Below, one piece after another: positions 20,201 to 29,890 of a stretch of 64,000 nucleotides of DNA; within the stretch, counting starts at the first letter, position 1, and the number at the start of each line of letters is the position of its first letter. The translations under genes and the position numbers were made by a program. The DNA is from Flavobacterium aquidurense (GTDB lineage: Bacteria > Bacteroidota > Bacteroidia > Flavobacteriales > Flavobacteriaceae): NCBI RefSeq assembly GCF_001404985.1, contig NZ_JRLF01000008.1:62001-126000 (forward strand), read 5' to 3'. The notes beneath the pieces are model-generated. The model worked only from the letters and a program-made list of their open reading frames with translations, was not told the DNA's origin and ran no database searches.

Positions 20201-21998
20201 AAATTCCCAATAATAAGGCCACCATGTTGGCAGATCTTTCCAGCATTACTGCTACTGAGGATTTATCCTCTGACCCAAATTCTGAAATAATATAAGACGC
20301 AATCTGATTGGACAGTATATCAAGCTCTAAATAAGAATAATTAACCACATCATCTTTTAGGGCAATCTGCCAGGGGCTTTTCTTTGCCTGTGCTTCAAAC
20401 AAATCCAAAACAGTCTGTTCACGGGCATACTCAGTATCTGTGGAATTAAAATCAAATAATAGTTTCTGGCGTTCTGTGTCAGTCAGGTAGTTAATACTGT
20501 CTATTTGAAGCGACGGATCAACAAGAACAGATTCCATAAGGGATCTGAAATGATGCATTAGTCTTTCGATATCAGCACTTTCGTAGATATCAGTATTGTA
20601 TCGTACTGAAAAAGACAAACAATCATTTACTTCCTGAAATATAAATTCAACATCAAAAACGCTGGCTTCCTGTCCTCCGTTAATTATCTTATCATCAAAC
20701 TCCAATGCATACTGTTTCGCTTTTTGTGCTGTATTTAGCATTGTTATTGCAATATCAAAAATTGGGTTTCTGTTTAAATTTTTATCCAAATGCAATGCTT
20801 CTACCAATAAATCAAAAGGATAAATCTGATTAGAAAAATCCGACAATACAGAATCTTTAACGCTGTTAAGAAATGATTTAAAATCAGTATCCGGATCTAC
20901 CGTATTTTTCAAAACAATTGTATTGACAAAACATCCTATTTGTCCTTCCAGATCTGAATCTTCCCTACCTGCAACCGGAGTACCTATAAGTATGTTTTGC
21001 TGCGCTGTATATTTATATAAAAGAATGTTTAAAAAAGCAACAAGACCCATATACAAACTGGTTCCTTCATCATGGCAAAGTTTTCTAAACTGCTGTGTCA
21101 GTTCAGGAGAAATAAATGAATTTAACCGATGTCCGTTATGATTTAAAAATTTTGGACGCGATTTAGCACCTGGTAAATCTAATTGCGGAAGTTCACCTGA
21201 TAATTTTTTAATCCAATATTCCTTATAGCTGATGTACTCATCATTGACAATGCTTTTTGCCTGCCATTCTGCATAATCCTTATATTGAATGCGCAATTCG
21301 TCTAATTCACAGTTTACTCCTGCCTTAAAAGCCTCATAAAAAGCAAATATTTCTTGAATCAAAACATCAAAAGACCAGCCATCAGTAATGATGTGATGCA
21401 TACAGGAATAAATTACGTAATGATCCTGGGCAATTTGCAGGAAAGCAATTCTAAATAAAGGACCATTTTCAAGATCAAATGCTTTGCTTTTATCCTCTTC
21501 TATATACAAATTAGCCAGATGATCAGCGTCAGGTTTATTACTAAAATCCTTCCAGTCAATTTTAAAAGAATGTTTTGTGTCTTTTAGAATAAGCTGTCTG
21601 ATCTCTCCATCATTATTTAATTTAAATATTGTTCTTAATATTTCATGGCGGCTGATTACTTCCTGTAATGCTTTTTCAAAGAGCTTCAGGTCATAATCGC
21701 CTATAATTTCAGAACGATTTACCAAATTATATGCTGCTGAATATTCTGAAAGCTGACTTTGTATCCACAATCTCTTTTGAGCATTAGATACAGCATAGTC
21801 TTCCTTTTCCTCTGCTTTTGCGATTCCGTTTTTTTGTATCGCATTTTCAGATAAGAATTGTATCAACTCCTGCTTTTTATCTTTTAGCCTTATTATAATT
21901 TCATTATCCAGCTCACCGTCGAAATTAATTTCGAGGTCCTGGCCTTTTAATGAGACCCTAATATTTTTACTTTCTAATTCTTCTATAAAATCTAACAT
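17280..21998 (-). CDS. NRPS, TubC docking-C-A-T-C (1572 aa)
   Basis: The first 55 or so residues (MLDFIEELESKNIRVSLKG and following) match the TubC-type beta-hairpin N-terminal docking domain. Then come C (HHIITDGW near 203), A (YTSGSTGNPKG near 683), T (FELGGHS near 1059) and a second C (HHIIGDGRS near 1257) that runs to the end. No A domain follows, so this C must serve the next synthetase, 10310-16234. The A code reads DILQLGMIWK, close to known Gly codes. The docking domain would receive the chain from the PKS at 22019-26470, whose gene ends 20 bp upstream. The protein ends NLNKLSNLLKK, nearly the same tail as the 10310-16234 protein. The stretch 18631-19308 (A C-terminal part, T and linker) is about 98% identical to 33041-33718 and is GC-richer than the rest of the gene. 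Confidence 0.95.
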   Translation of the reverse strand: MLDFIEELESKNIRVSLKGQDLEINFDGELDNEIIIRLKDKKQELIQFLSENAIQKNGIAKAEEKEDYAVSNAQKRLWIQSQLSEYSAAYNLVNRSEIIGDYDLKLFEKALQEVISRHEILRTIFKLNNDGEIRQLILKDTKHSFKIDWKDFSNKPDADHLANLYIEEDKSKAFDLENGPLFRIAFLQIAQDHYVIYSCMHHIITDGWSFDVLIQEIFAFYEAFKAGVNCELDELRIQYKDYAEWQAKSIVNDEYISYKEYWIKKLSGELPQLDLPGAKSRPKFLNHNGHRLNSFISPELTQQFRKLCHDEGTSLYMGLVAFLNILLYKYTAQQNILIGTPVAGREDSDLEGQIGCFVNTIVLKNTVDPDTDFKSFLNSVKDSVLSDFSNQIYPFDLLVEALHLDKNLNRNPIFDIAITMLNTAQKAKQYALEFDDKIINGGQEASVFDVEFIFQEVNDCLSFSVRYNTDIYESADIERLMHHFRSLMESVLVDPSLQIDSINYLTDTERQKLLFDFNSTDTEYAREQTVLDLFEAQAKKSPWQIALKDDVVNYSYLELDILSNQIASYIISEFGSEDKSSVAVMLERSANMVALLLGILKSGRSYIPLDPKFPVDRLNYILANSEVKLLVNQTSINLDLETENVQSIINLETLLAQCNTQNQAHKPEVLADDTAYVIYTSGSTGNPKGVEIGHRSLVNFLLSMKQKPGISNQDTLFSVTTYSFDISILEFFLPLISGATLYVASHETLMDSGLIIAKLDEINPSVLQATPSFYQLLIEAGWKGLPGLKVLCGGEQLNMALIKKLKNLCAEIWNMYGPTETTIWSTVKKIGEEKEDKVSNIGSPINNTTIYILDHTLQLVPVGLPGAIYIGGDGLAKGYFKNSELTNQRFVNNPYKENTLMYETGDLGRWLADGSIEFLGRNDFQVKIRGHRIELGDIESVLIHFSPSLSQVVVAAQEQKGEKVLVAYYVSQDNIDKSDLRQFLQKELPEYMIPNFYVALDKVPLTPNGKVDRKALPGISESDIIRRAYVSPVSDHEIKLAGIWQDVLKVDQVGITDNFFELGGHSLIMVQVINHIFKELGKSLSFRDFFSNPTIEGLCGKLQESGYVPIPKAAAAVSYPLTSTQKQLWILSQFEGGSVAYNIPVALKIRGNVVIDKLEESFGLLMERHEILRTSFNINEKGIVEQSVQDKNAVCSTIEKVDFTQEFDIESKVFDYVNTKSNEVFDLQTGVLIKNSLLKIAADEYVLFFSMHHIIGDGRSLEIIVKDILHFYNMLTNNTVNKIEDLKIQYKDFVLWKNSKEEEYINAKQFWLEKFSGELPVLNIESSKKRPLIKTFNGSKKEIQFSHEFTTELKEFSKSNDVTLFMTLLSGINVLLYTYSEQHDFIIGTPLAGRDHPDLENLVGLFLNILPIRTTIAINSTFNDLLKNQKNNLLTSFEHQNYPLNDLIDALQLTKDNSRAPLFDVMMSLNVANKNLGYEGFDAFEIEAFEFKRKASQFDLNFVFNEYDNLELTLEYNTDIFEEFEIERLFKDFEKIMTQVFKNTNLTIKEFKQSNQDIKKRNLNKLSNLLKK
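18631..19308. repeat. 678-bp near-identical A(C-term)-T-linker block, copy 1
   Basis: Aligned by hand with 33041-33718 at an offset of 14410, with about eleven mismatches. It covers the C-terminal part of the A domain, the carrier domain and the linker into the next C domain of the 17280-21998 synthetase. Confidence 0.93.
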
Positions 21999-22018
21999 TT
22001 ATCTATTATATTTTAAGT

Positions 22019-25000
22019 TTAAATGACAATTGTGTTTTTTCCTGTTGGCTTATTCTGGATCGTAATTAACTTGTGCATTATTTCTATCTGCTCTGCTAAT
22101 TTTTTAACATTGGGGCTTGAATAAAGATCTTTTATATTAAGATCAACATTAAAGAGTTTGTTAACACGCTTAATAAATGTCATTGCTTTAAGGGAATCTC
22201 CGCCTAACTCAAAAAAATTATCCAAAACACCTATTGTATTAAGCCCATAAAAAAGTTCCAGCATATTGCAAAGCTCTGTTTCTATCGCTGTTACCGGGGC
22301 AACATAGTCTTCTTCAAGATTACGGTCAACACTGTATTGCTCAACATTATCTTTGCTCTCGATTTTATCTTTATTTTTATTTATCTTACTGTTTGGATCC
22401 TGAGATGAAATTATAATTTGTGGATAATTAGTGAGATGAAGTGTTTTTTCGAACAGTTCAATTAACTTATTGTCGCTAATCTTATCCTGGTTGAGTCCAT
22501 CCAGATTGACACAAAACCAATTTTTAAGCTCTTCTCTTTTATGATTACAAAATGCATCAATAAATGTATTTGCTATCGCATAAGCACCATAAGTTAATCC
22601 GCCCAGAATAGTTGCCAGACTTGACGTAATCCATACAAAATCAAGCGAACGTTCTTTTGAAACTCTGTATATATTTAAAGTCCCGTTAATTTTAGGATTA
22701 AATTGTTTTAAAGCTATATCGGTGTTTAACTCATCAATAGTTCTGAACGTTTTGGTATCATTATTACCTGCTGCGTGAATGATTCCTGAAATTTTTCCGT
22801 GATCCTGTTCGATGTTTTTGATCGTTTCCTGAAAATTATCATAGTCAGACACATCTGAGGCGTAATAGAAAACTGGTTTGTTATCTCGTCGTGCATTTTG
22901 CAGATACTCAATATTTTTAGCTACAGTTTCATTCTCTGTACTGGCTTCTAAAATGGTATTCCATACTTCATCTGACTGGATTTCTTTTCTGCCGATTACA
23001 ATTATTTTGCTTTGATAATTTTCAATCAAATAGTCTGTCAAAATTTTGCCCACTTTTCCTAATCCGCCTGTGATTACATAGGTTTTATTTTTTTGTAAAC
23101 TGCTCTCGTTATTGATGTGATTATCAATTTCGATATTTTCGTAAAATTCAACCCAGCGATTTTTATTACGATACGCAACTGCCGGTTCTGAATAATTGTA
23201 TTTTAACTCATCTAATATTTTTACCAGAATTTCCTGATTATCTTCTTGCTGCTTCACATCAATGGAACAACTAAATATCGAAGGATTTTCCTGGGCTAAA
23301 ACATTAAATTGTTTTATAGAGGTTAATAGCGCTATATTGTTTTTTTCGTCACCCAACACATTTTGTCCCAAATGAGATAAAACAGTAATTTTTTTAATTT
23401 GATCGGGAAAATGAGTGATTAGGCATTTGCTTAAATTATTTAATGTAGAAAAAATGTTAAGCAAAGATTCCTGACTGTAATTTGTAAAATTCCAATTAAA
23501 AATAATTTGGTTGACTGGGATGTTTCTTCTTTCAATTTCCTGAAAAAGTGATATAAAATCGTCTTCGGAAGAAGGGTTCACAGTAAACGTGAAATCATCA
23601 ACTATATCGAAACCAGTTCCTTTTAAAACTTTCATTAAGGATACACCATCTTCCTTAAATTGTTTTTCTACTGAATTGATCAGGTTTTCCTGGTCAGAAA
23701 AAACTAAATAATTCTGATTTGCATTATTGTGTTCCTTTTTAGTCAAAAGAGAGCGCTTCCACTTTGGCAAATAATACCAATTGTTTAAATTGTTATTATT
23801 TAGTCCTCCCATTTTACCCAGATACTCAAAAGGATCAACTGTAAAATCCAGTTTGTTCTTATCAAAACAATACGTTGGAGCACTAATTTTATATCTTATT
23901 TCGCCAGCATAATATTGCTCCCAATTGATGCTTTTTCCCTGACGCCACAGTTCAGCAATACCGTAAGTAAATTTCTTACTGTCATTTATTTCCTCATTAA
24001 AATGTCTGACTAATTGTACTATGGAGTTATTGTCTGAATATAATTTGTTTTGTTTTATAAACGAAGACAGCGTTTTGCCAGGTCCTATTTCAATAAAAAC
24101 ATTATGTCCGTTTTGCAGAATAAAATCTGCCCCTCCTTTAAAGTTTACCGTTTTTCTTAAATGCTTAGCCCAGTATTCTTTTGAAGTTGCTTCATCGTCT
24201 AAAATTAATTTACCGGTTAAATTAGAAACAAATGCAAACTTAGGGTTAGAGAATTTAATGCTTTCCAGTTCACTTATATAAAGATCCAGTACTTCATCCA
24301 TCATTTGGGAATGGAATGCATGAGAGGTTTTTAATTTTGAATATCCAATATCCCTGCCTTCCAGCTCATTTATAAAATTATCAATAAGCACTGTATCGCC
24401 TGAAATAACACACGAATCATCTGAGTTTACAGCTGCAATAGACAACTCTGAAGGTAAAAAATCTAAAATATCACTAATTGGTGCTCCAATTGCCAACATT
24501 TTTCCTTTCTTGGCCCGGCTCATTAAATCTGATCTTTTAACCAGTATTGATAATGCATCTTTAAATGAAAATACTCCTGCAATACATGCCGCAACATATT
24601 CACCTAAACTGTGTCCTATCATTATATCAGGCTGAATTCCCCATTTTATTAACAACTGACCCAATGCATACTCAAACAAAAATAAGGCTGGCTGTGTGTA
24701 GCGGGTATTATTGATGAAGTCCGTAATTTTTTGGTCTGAATTTTTATAACCGATAATTTCAGAATAATCCGTTCCTGTGATCTCTAGTAACAGACGAAAT
24801 CCTTCATCAATAATTTCCTTAAAATCAGGCTCTTCATGATATAAATTGATTCCCATTCTAAAATACTGACTGCCTTGTCCCGGAAACAGGAAAACTGTTT
24901 TTCTGTTTGTTTTAAAAGTCAGTACATTGGTGTCGTTTTTTAAGTCACTCAGGTTTTCAATCAGTTCCTCTTTATTTTCACAAACAAAAAATCTTTTAAA

Positions 25001-26470
25001 CAAAAATGATTCTCTTCCTGATTTTAAAGTATAAGCCAAATCAGCCAAATTAAAATCCTCGTTCCCTGCAAATTGTTTTAACTTATGGGTATAATCGTTT
25101 AATGATTTTTGGCTCTTTGCTGAGTACGGTATTATTTGATAAGGTCTGGATTTTAATTCACTTTCAATTTTTTCATATTGTTCTAAAACCACATGGGTAT
25201 TTGTACCGCCAATTCCAAAACTACTTACACCTGCTCTTAACGGATAAGAATTGTTATTTTCCCATTTTTTTAATGCTGTATTCACATAAAAAGGCCCTCC
25301 TTCAAAATTAATATTGGGATTTGGGATTTTAAAATGCAGGGACGGAGGAATCATTTTGTTTTTCAGGGCTAGTGTTGTTTTTACTAAACCGGCTATTCCT
25401 GATGCATAATTCAAGTGACCTAAATTTGATTTTAATGATCCAATGGCACAATTAAATGTTTTATCATAATTAAAAGCTTTATTAAGTGCTTCAATTTCTA
25501 TAGGATCGCCTAATGTTGTACCTGTACCATGGGTCTCTATATACGATATTGTATTGCTGGGTACATTGGCAATTTTATGTGCCATTTTTATACAATCTGA
25601 CTGTCCTGCAACACTTGGTGCCGTATAACCTACTTTTCTTTTACCATCATTATTAGAAGCCGATGAGCGAATAACGGCATAAATATTATCACGATCTTTT
25701 ATCGCATCTTCTAACCTTTTTAAAACAACTACTGCTGAACCTTCTGAAGCAAAAGTTCCGGTTGAATCTTTATCAAAAGTTCTACAGTACCCATCTTTAG
25801 AATTGATCATGCCATCTTTATAAAAATAGCCAATGTTTTTTGACGTTTTTACATTAATACCACCGGTAACTGCTATGGCACACTCTTTTAACAATAAATT
25901 TCTAGCAGCTATATGCAATGCAGACAAGGAGCTTGAACATGCGGTATCTATTGAATAACTTGGCCCTTTTAGGTTTAAATTATAAGATATAATGGTACTA
26001 AGGTTATTTTTATTGGTAATAAATGACTGGTAAAATGCATCAACATTTTTGTTTGGTTGTGACAAACTATGGGCTATCCAGTTAAAATTATCAGAAGCTG
26101 ATAAATACAATCCTATTTTATCTTTGTAGGTAAAAGGATTGTAGCCTGAATCTTCAAGCGCAAGCCATACCTGTTCATGCAGGATTCTAATTTGGGGATC
26201 CATAATATTGGCCTCATCTTTAGTATAGCCAAAAAATTGGAAATCAAAATTATCAAAACCGTTTACCTGTGTTTTTGACTTTACAAAACTAGGATCCTTA
26301 ATTACCATGGGATCTATACCCAATTCTTTCAGTTCCTGGTCTGTGTAAAATTGATTAAACTCAGTTCCGTTCTTTATGTTATCCCAAAATTCTTTTGGAT
26401 TTTCAGCCTTTGAGAATTTACATGAAATTCCTACTATAGCTATATCTTTTTTTATTGAATCTCTTTCCAT
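22019..26470 (-). CDS. Type I PKS module KS-AT-KR-ACP (1483 aa)
   Basis: One complete polyketide extension module. The ketosynthase occupies roughly residues 8-425, with active-site Cys near 178 in DTACSSSLSA plus HGTGT and NLGH His motifs. The acyltransferase has GHSLGEY near 619 and HAFH near 718, a motif associated with malonyl-CoA selection. A ketoreductase structural half precedes the catalytic half, which has TGGLGKVG near 1136 and the YAIAN Tyr/Asn pair near 1293. The ACP has FELGGDS near 1423. No DH, ER or thioesterase is seen. It sits between an Asn-like NRPS module and a Gly-like one, so it should add two carbons to an Asn residue and reduce the ketone, giving a statine-like beta-hydroxy-gamma-amino acid. 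That product is inference. The start MERDSIKKDIAIVG leaves almost no N-terminal docking region. Confidence 0.95.
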   Translation of the reverse strand: MERDSIKKDIAIVGISCKFSKAENPKEFWDNIKNGTEFNQFYTDQELKELGIDPMVIKDPSFVKSKTQVNGFDNFDFQFFGYTKDEANIMDPQIRILHEQVWLALEDSGYNPFTYKDKIGLYLSASDNFNWIAHSLSQPNKNVDAFYQSFITNKNNLSTIISYNLNLKGPSYSIDTACSSSLSALHIAARNLLLKECAIAVTGGINVKTSKNIGYFYKDGMINSKDGYCRTFDKDSTGTFASEGSAVVVLKRLEDAIKDRDNIYAVIRSSASNNDGKRKVGYTAPSVAGQSDCIKMAHKIANVPSNTISYIETHGTGTTLGDPIEIEALNKAFNYDKTFNCAIGSLKSNLGHLNYASGIAGLVKTTLALKNKMIPPSLHFKIPNPNINFEGGPFYVNTALKKWENNNSYPLRAGVSSFGIGGTNTHVVLEQYEKIESELKSRPYQIIPYSAKSQKSLNDYTHKLKQFAGNEDFNLADLAYTLKSGRESFLFKRFFVCENKEELIENLSDLKNDTNVLTFKTNRKTVFLFPGQGSQYFRMGINLYHEEPDFKEIIDEGFRLLLEITGTDYSEIIGYKNSDQKITDFINNTRYTQPALFLFEYALGQLLIKWGIQPDIMIGHSLGEYVAACIAGVFSFKDALSILVKRSDLMSRAKKGKMLAIGAPISDILDFLPSELSIAAVNSDDSCVISGDTVLIDNFINELEGRDIGYSKLKTSHAFHSQMMDEVLDLYISELESIKFSNPKFAFVSNLTGKLILDDEATSKEYWAKHLRKTVNFKGGADFILQNGHNVFIEIGPGKTLSSFIKQNKLYSDNNSIVQLVRHFNEEINDSKKFTYGIAELWRQGKSINWEQYYAGEIRYKISAPTYCFDKNKLDFTVDPFEYLGKMGGLNNNNLNNWYYLPKWKRSLLTKKEHNNANQNYLVFSDQENLINSVEKQFKEDGVSLMKVLKGTGFDIVDDFTFTVNPSSEDDFISLFQEIERRNIPVNQIIFNWNFTNYSQESLLNIFSTLNNLSKCLITHFPDQIKKITVLSHLGQNVLGDEKNNIALLTSIKQFNVLAQENPSIFSCSIDVKQQEDNQEILVKILDELKYNYSEPAVAYRNKNRWVEFYENIEIDNHINNESSLQKNKTYVITGGLGKVGKILTDYLIENYQSKIIVIGRKEIQSDEVWNTILEASTENETVAKNIEYLQNARRDNKPVFYYASDVSDYDNFQETIKNIEQDHGKISGIIHAAGNNDTKTFRTIDELNTDIALKQFNPKINGTLNIYRVSKERSLDFVWITSSLATILGGLTYGAYAIANTFIDAFCNHKREELKNWFCVNLDGLNQDKISDNKLIELFEKTLHLTNYPQIIISSQDPNSKINKNKDKIESKDNVEQYSVDRNLEEDYVAPVTAIETELCNMLELFYGLNTIGVLDNFFELGGDSLKAMTFIKRVNKLFNVDLNIKDLYSSPNVKKLAEQIEIMHKLITIQNKPTGKNTIVI

Positions 26471-26482
26471 GGTTTTATTTTT

Positions 26483-29400
26483 TTAGTCTTCAATTAGTGA
26501 TAAAAAATCGTCGATTTCTTCTGAAATATTTTCGTCATTGTAATCTGTTTCTTCTGTCTCATTCTCTCCTCGAAAATTATTAGACAGTTCGTAAACATTT
26601 GGATATTCAAATAAAACTGAGACTTTTAAGTTTATTTGAAATTCACTATTTATTAAACTTACTGTGTTGACCAAATTGATTGAGTTCATCCCCAAGTCAA
26701 AGAAATTGTCATAAATTCCAATTTCAGTTTCTTTGCAATTCAGTACATTCGAAATAATTTTGATTATTTTTTGCTCAGACTCATTCCTTGGTGCTTCATA
26801 GACTTTTTTAATTAAATCCTCACTTTTTATATCAGGGAAAGCCTTGAAATCTATTTTACCGTTTACGGATAGTGGTATTCTTTCAATTTTTATATAATAA
26901 CCAGGAACCATAAATTCGGGTAATCTTGCTTTAAGATATTCTCTTATCTCAGATTTATCTTTTTCAATTTCTGACACGTAATATAAAGCCAGTACTTTTT
27001 CGTCGTTGTACACATTCACTTTCACTACAGTCTGAGTAATATCCTGCGAGAAACCAGCCATCACAGATTCTATTTCTCCCAGTTCTATTCGATACCCCTT
27101 AATTTTTACCTGATCGTCTTCTCTGCCTTTATAATCTATATTCCCATCAGAAAGCCATCTTGCCAAATCGCCTGTCTTGTACATGCGTTCTCCGGCTTTA
27201 AACGGGTTGGCGATAAACTTTTCAGCCGTTAGCTCTGCACGGTTAAGGTATCCGGCTGAAAGACCTGTACCGGAAATGTAAATCTCTCCCACTATGCCCA
27301 CGCCAACTAACTCCAGTGCCGGGTCAAGAATATAAATCTCAAAATTAGATATTGGTGTGCCTATCAGGATAGGATCCTCTTCAGCTTTTATTTCATAAAC
27401 TATACAGCCAACAGTCGCTTCTGTAGGGCCATATTCGTTATAGATTTTCATTGATGGGTTTAAACGTCTTAAAATAGCAACGTGGTTGTTTCCTAAAGCT
27501 TCGCCACCAACAATGGCAACTTCTACTTTGCTCGAGGCAAGACCCAGGCTTTCCAGTACACTAATGTGCGCAGGAGTTAGCTTGACACATGAAATATCAC
27601 TTTCAAAATATGTTCTTAAAACATCTGATATATTTTCGCTCGAATTAAAAACATTAAGGCTTCCTCCACTAATTATCGGTAAAAACAAACTGGTAATGGT
27701 AAGGTCAAAAGACAAAGAGGTAAATAATCCGAAATTGGTGTTTGCCAAATCATTATCCAAATAACGTGATCTGGACCAGAAAAGATAATTAAACAATGAT
27801 TCGTGATTAATCATAACCCCTTTTGGATTACCTGTAGACCCTGAAGTATAAATGATATAAGCCAGATCCTGTGTATCAAGGGCTACTCTTTTAAAATCTT
27901 TATTATAGTTCAAAGGCTCAAATTCTACATCGACAGCCAGCACATCCTTATTATAAAAATCAATATCAAAAAGGTAAAAAGTTTCCGTTATCAATAAATT
28001 CAGTCCGGTATCTTCTGCAACAAAGGCTTTTCTATGATTAGGCAATTGTGGCTCAATAGGCACATAAACACCTCCCGCTTTTAAGATTCCCAATATCGAA
28101 ATCATAACCCATTCTGTTCGGCTCAATAAAACTCCAACAGGATCTCCTTTTTTAATGGCGTAATCCTGTTGTAAGCTGTCTGCCAGCTGATTGGATCGCT
28201 CGTTTAATTCCTTATAGGTAAAACTCAATTCTTCATAAACCAGTGCAACTGCATCAGGTGTTTTTGACAATTGCTCTTCAAACAAGTCCAAAAAAGTTTG
28301 ATCTTTTGGATACGAAACTGCAACAGGATTAAAATCTAACAGTAACTCTGCTTTTTCTGTATCACTCAGATAATTAATTTCCGAAATCTTTTTAAATGGG
28401 GCAGCAATCACTTCTGCTATTAATTGCTCAAAATGATTTATAAGCCTCTTAATCATTTCATCCTCATATACATTAACGTTAAAATTAATATTCATATGTA
28501 ATGAATTGCCTCTCAATTGAAATACAGCTTCCATATCAAACTTTGAATTAACTTCGGCACCGGATATTCTATTATCTGCTGTTGAAAGTCCTTCAGGTAC
28601 TGCATCTTTTAATTCGAAAATGATATCAAATAGTGGATTTCTGTTTATATCAAATTTTAAGTTTAATCCCTCTACTATTTTGTCAAAAGGATATTCCTGA
28701 AAAGTCAAAGCCGTTAAAGATGATTCTTTTACACTATGAAACAGTTCCAGAAAACTTAATTCCGGATTTACAGTGTTTTTTAATGGAATTGTATTTACAT
28801 AAAAACCTATTTGGTTTTCTAATTCAAGCAGTTCTCTTCCGGAAACTGTTGTGCCTAAAATAATATCTTTTTGGGCTGTATACTTGTAGCATAAAATATT
28901 CCATAAGGCTAATAATCCCATGTATAAAGTAGCTCCTTCCTGACTGCAAAGCTGTATAAATTGAGTAGACAGCTCCGGAGAAAGGTAGCTGGAATAGCTG
29001 TATCCTTTAAAATTTTTAAATTTTGACTTGTTGGGTAGATTTGGAAATTCTAAATAAGGCAGATCTCCTGCTAAAATATTTTCCCAAAACTTTTTATGCC
29101 CCTCAAATTCATCGTTTTGAAATTTTTCATTCATCCAGAAAGCATAATCTTTATATTGTACTTTCAAATCCGGCAAACTATTGTTTGTTTCCTCCACATA
29201 GGAATTGTAAAAATTAAGAACGTCATTAATTAATACTTCCATTGATTGGGCATCACTAATAATATGGTGGATATTATAGTAAAAAACAAAGTGTTCTTTT
29301 TCTAACTGAAATAATGATGCTCTGATTAGGGGACCTTTTTCTAAGTCGAATATTTTTTCAGAATCGCTGTTGATGTACTGTGCTACTTTTTGATTTTGAT

Positions 29401-29890
29401 CTTCGTCATCACAAAAATTGTAATATTCCATATCAAATTTAAAATCATCACTTTTTACGATCCACTGTTTTACCTCAAAATTTTCGTCGTCTTTAAATAC
29501 TGTTCGAAGAATTTCATGTCTGTCAATTACAGATCGAATCGCTTTTCGCAATTTATCGACATTATAGTCTCCTTTCAGTACAAATTTCTTAGGGATATTG
29601 TACGAAATACTTACGTTGTCGTTCTGGCATAAAATCCATAATCTTTTTTGAGCATTTGATAGTTCATAATGCTCCGCTACTGCCACATTAGATATGGTTT
29701 TTACTGTATCTCCTTGAGTAAAAAAGCCTTTATTTTCTATTAAATAAGCTAAAATAGCTTCCTTATTTGATTTTATCTCTTGTAAAACAGCTGCATCAAT
29801 AGACTCATTTTCAGAGAATAGCTTTAATTCATTATCAATAACATCTAAATAAATATTATTTTCACTGATTTTTTTTAGTAATTGTATCAT
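26483..29890 (-). CDS. NRPS, TubC docking-C-A-T (1135 aa)
   Basis: A one-module synthetase. Residues 1-55 form a TubC-type docking domain. The C domain carries IHHIISDAQS near 212, so the usual HHxxxDGW has Gly changed to Ala and Trp to Gln, while both His and the Asp remain. The A domain (YTSGSTGNPKG near 688) has the code DLTKIGEVGK, Asn-like. The T domain near 1064 reads FDLGMNS, with the phosphopantetheine Ser kept. The acidic C-terminus (SEEIDDFLSLIED) probably contacts the PKS encoded 12 bp downstream. The ATG overlaps the stop of the preceding gene by 4 bp (29887-29890), which supports translational coupling and fixes the start. Positions 27021-28410 are about 99% identical in DNA to 4431-5820 in the last synthetase. 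Confidence 0.95.
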   Translation of the reverse strand: MIQLLKKISENNIYLDVIDNELKLFSENESIDAAVLQEIKSNKEAILAYLIENKGFFTQGDTVKTISNVAVAEHYELSNAQKRLWILCQNDNVSISYNIPKKFVLKGDYNVDKLRKAIRSVIDRHEILRTVFKDDENFEVKQWIVKSDDFKFDMEYYNFCDDEDQNQKVAQYINSDSEKIFDLEKGPLIRASLFQLEKEHFVFYYNIHHIISDAQSMEVLINDVLNFYNSYVEETNNSLPDLKVQYKDYAFWMNEKFQNDEFEGHKKFWENILAGDLPYLEFPNLPNKSKFKNFKGYSYSSYLSPELSTQFIQLCSQEGATLYMGLLALWNILCYKYTAQKDIILGTTVSGRELLELENQIGFYVNTIPLKNTVNPELSFLELFHSVKESSLTALTFQEYPFDKIVEGLNLKFDINRNPLFDIIFELKDAVPEGLSTADNRISGAEVNSKFDMEAVFQLRGNSLHMNINFNVNVYEDEMIKRLINHFEQLIAEVIAAPFKKISEINYLSDTEKAELLLDFNPVAVSYPKDQTFLDLFEEQLSKTPDAVALVYEELSFTYKELNERSNQLADSLQQDYAIKKGDPVGVLLSRTEWVMISILGILKAGGVYVPIEPQLPNHRKAFVAEDTGLNLLITETFYLFDIDFYNKDVLAVDVEFEPLNYNKDFKRVALDTQDLAYIIYTSGSTGNPKGVMINHESLFNYLFWSRSRYLDNDLANTNFGLFTSLSFDLTITSLFLPIISGGSLNVFNSSENISDVLRTYFESDISCVKLTPAHISVLESLGLASSKVEVAIVGGEALGNNHVAILRRLNPSMKIYNEYGPTEATVGCIVYEIKAEEDPILIGTPISNFEIYILDPALELVGVGIVGEIYISGTGLSAGYLNRAELTAEKFIANPFKAGERMYKTGDLARWLSDGNIDYKGREDDQVKIKGYRIELGEIESVMAGFSQDITQTVVKVNVYNDEKVLALYYVSEIEKDKSEIREYLKARLPEFMVPGYYIKIERIPLSVNGKIDFKAFPDIKSEDLIKKVYEAPRNESEQKIIKIISNVLNCKETEIGIYDNFFDLGMNSINLVNTVSLINSEFQINLKVSVLFEYPNVYELSNNFRGENETEETDYNDENISEEIDDFLSLIED
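27021..28410. repeat. 1390-bp near-identical A-domain block, copy 2
   Basis: Partner of 4431-5820, lying in the A domain of the one-module synthetase 26483-29890. Both copies encode the same Asn-like specificity code. The flanking C domains and the downstream A-T sections are clearly different. Confidence 0.95.
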
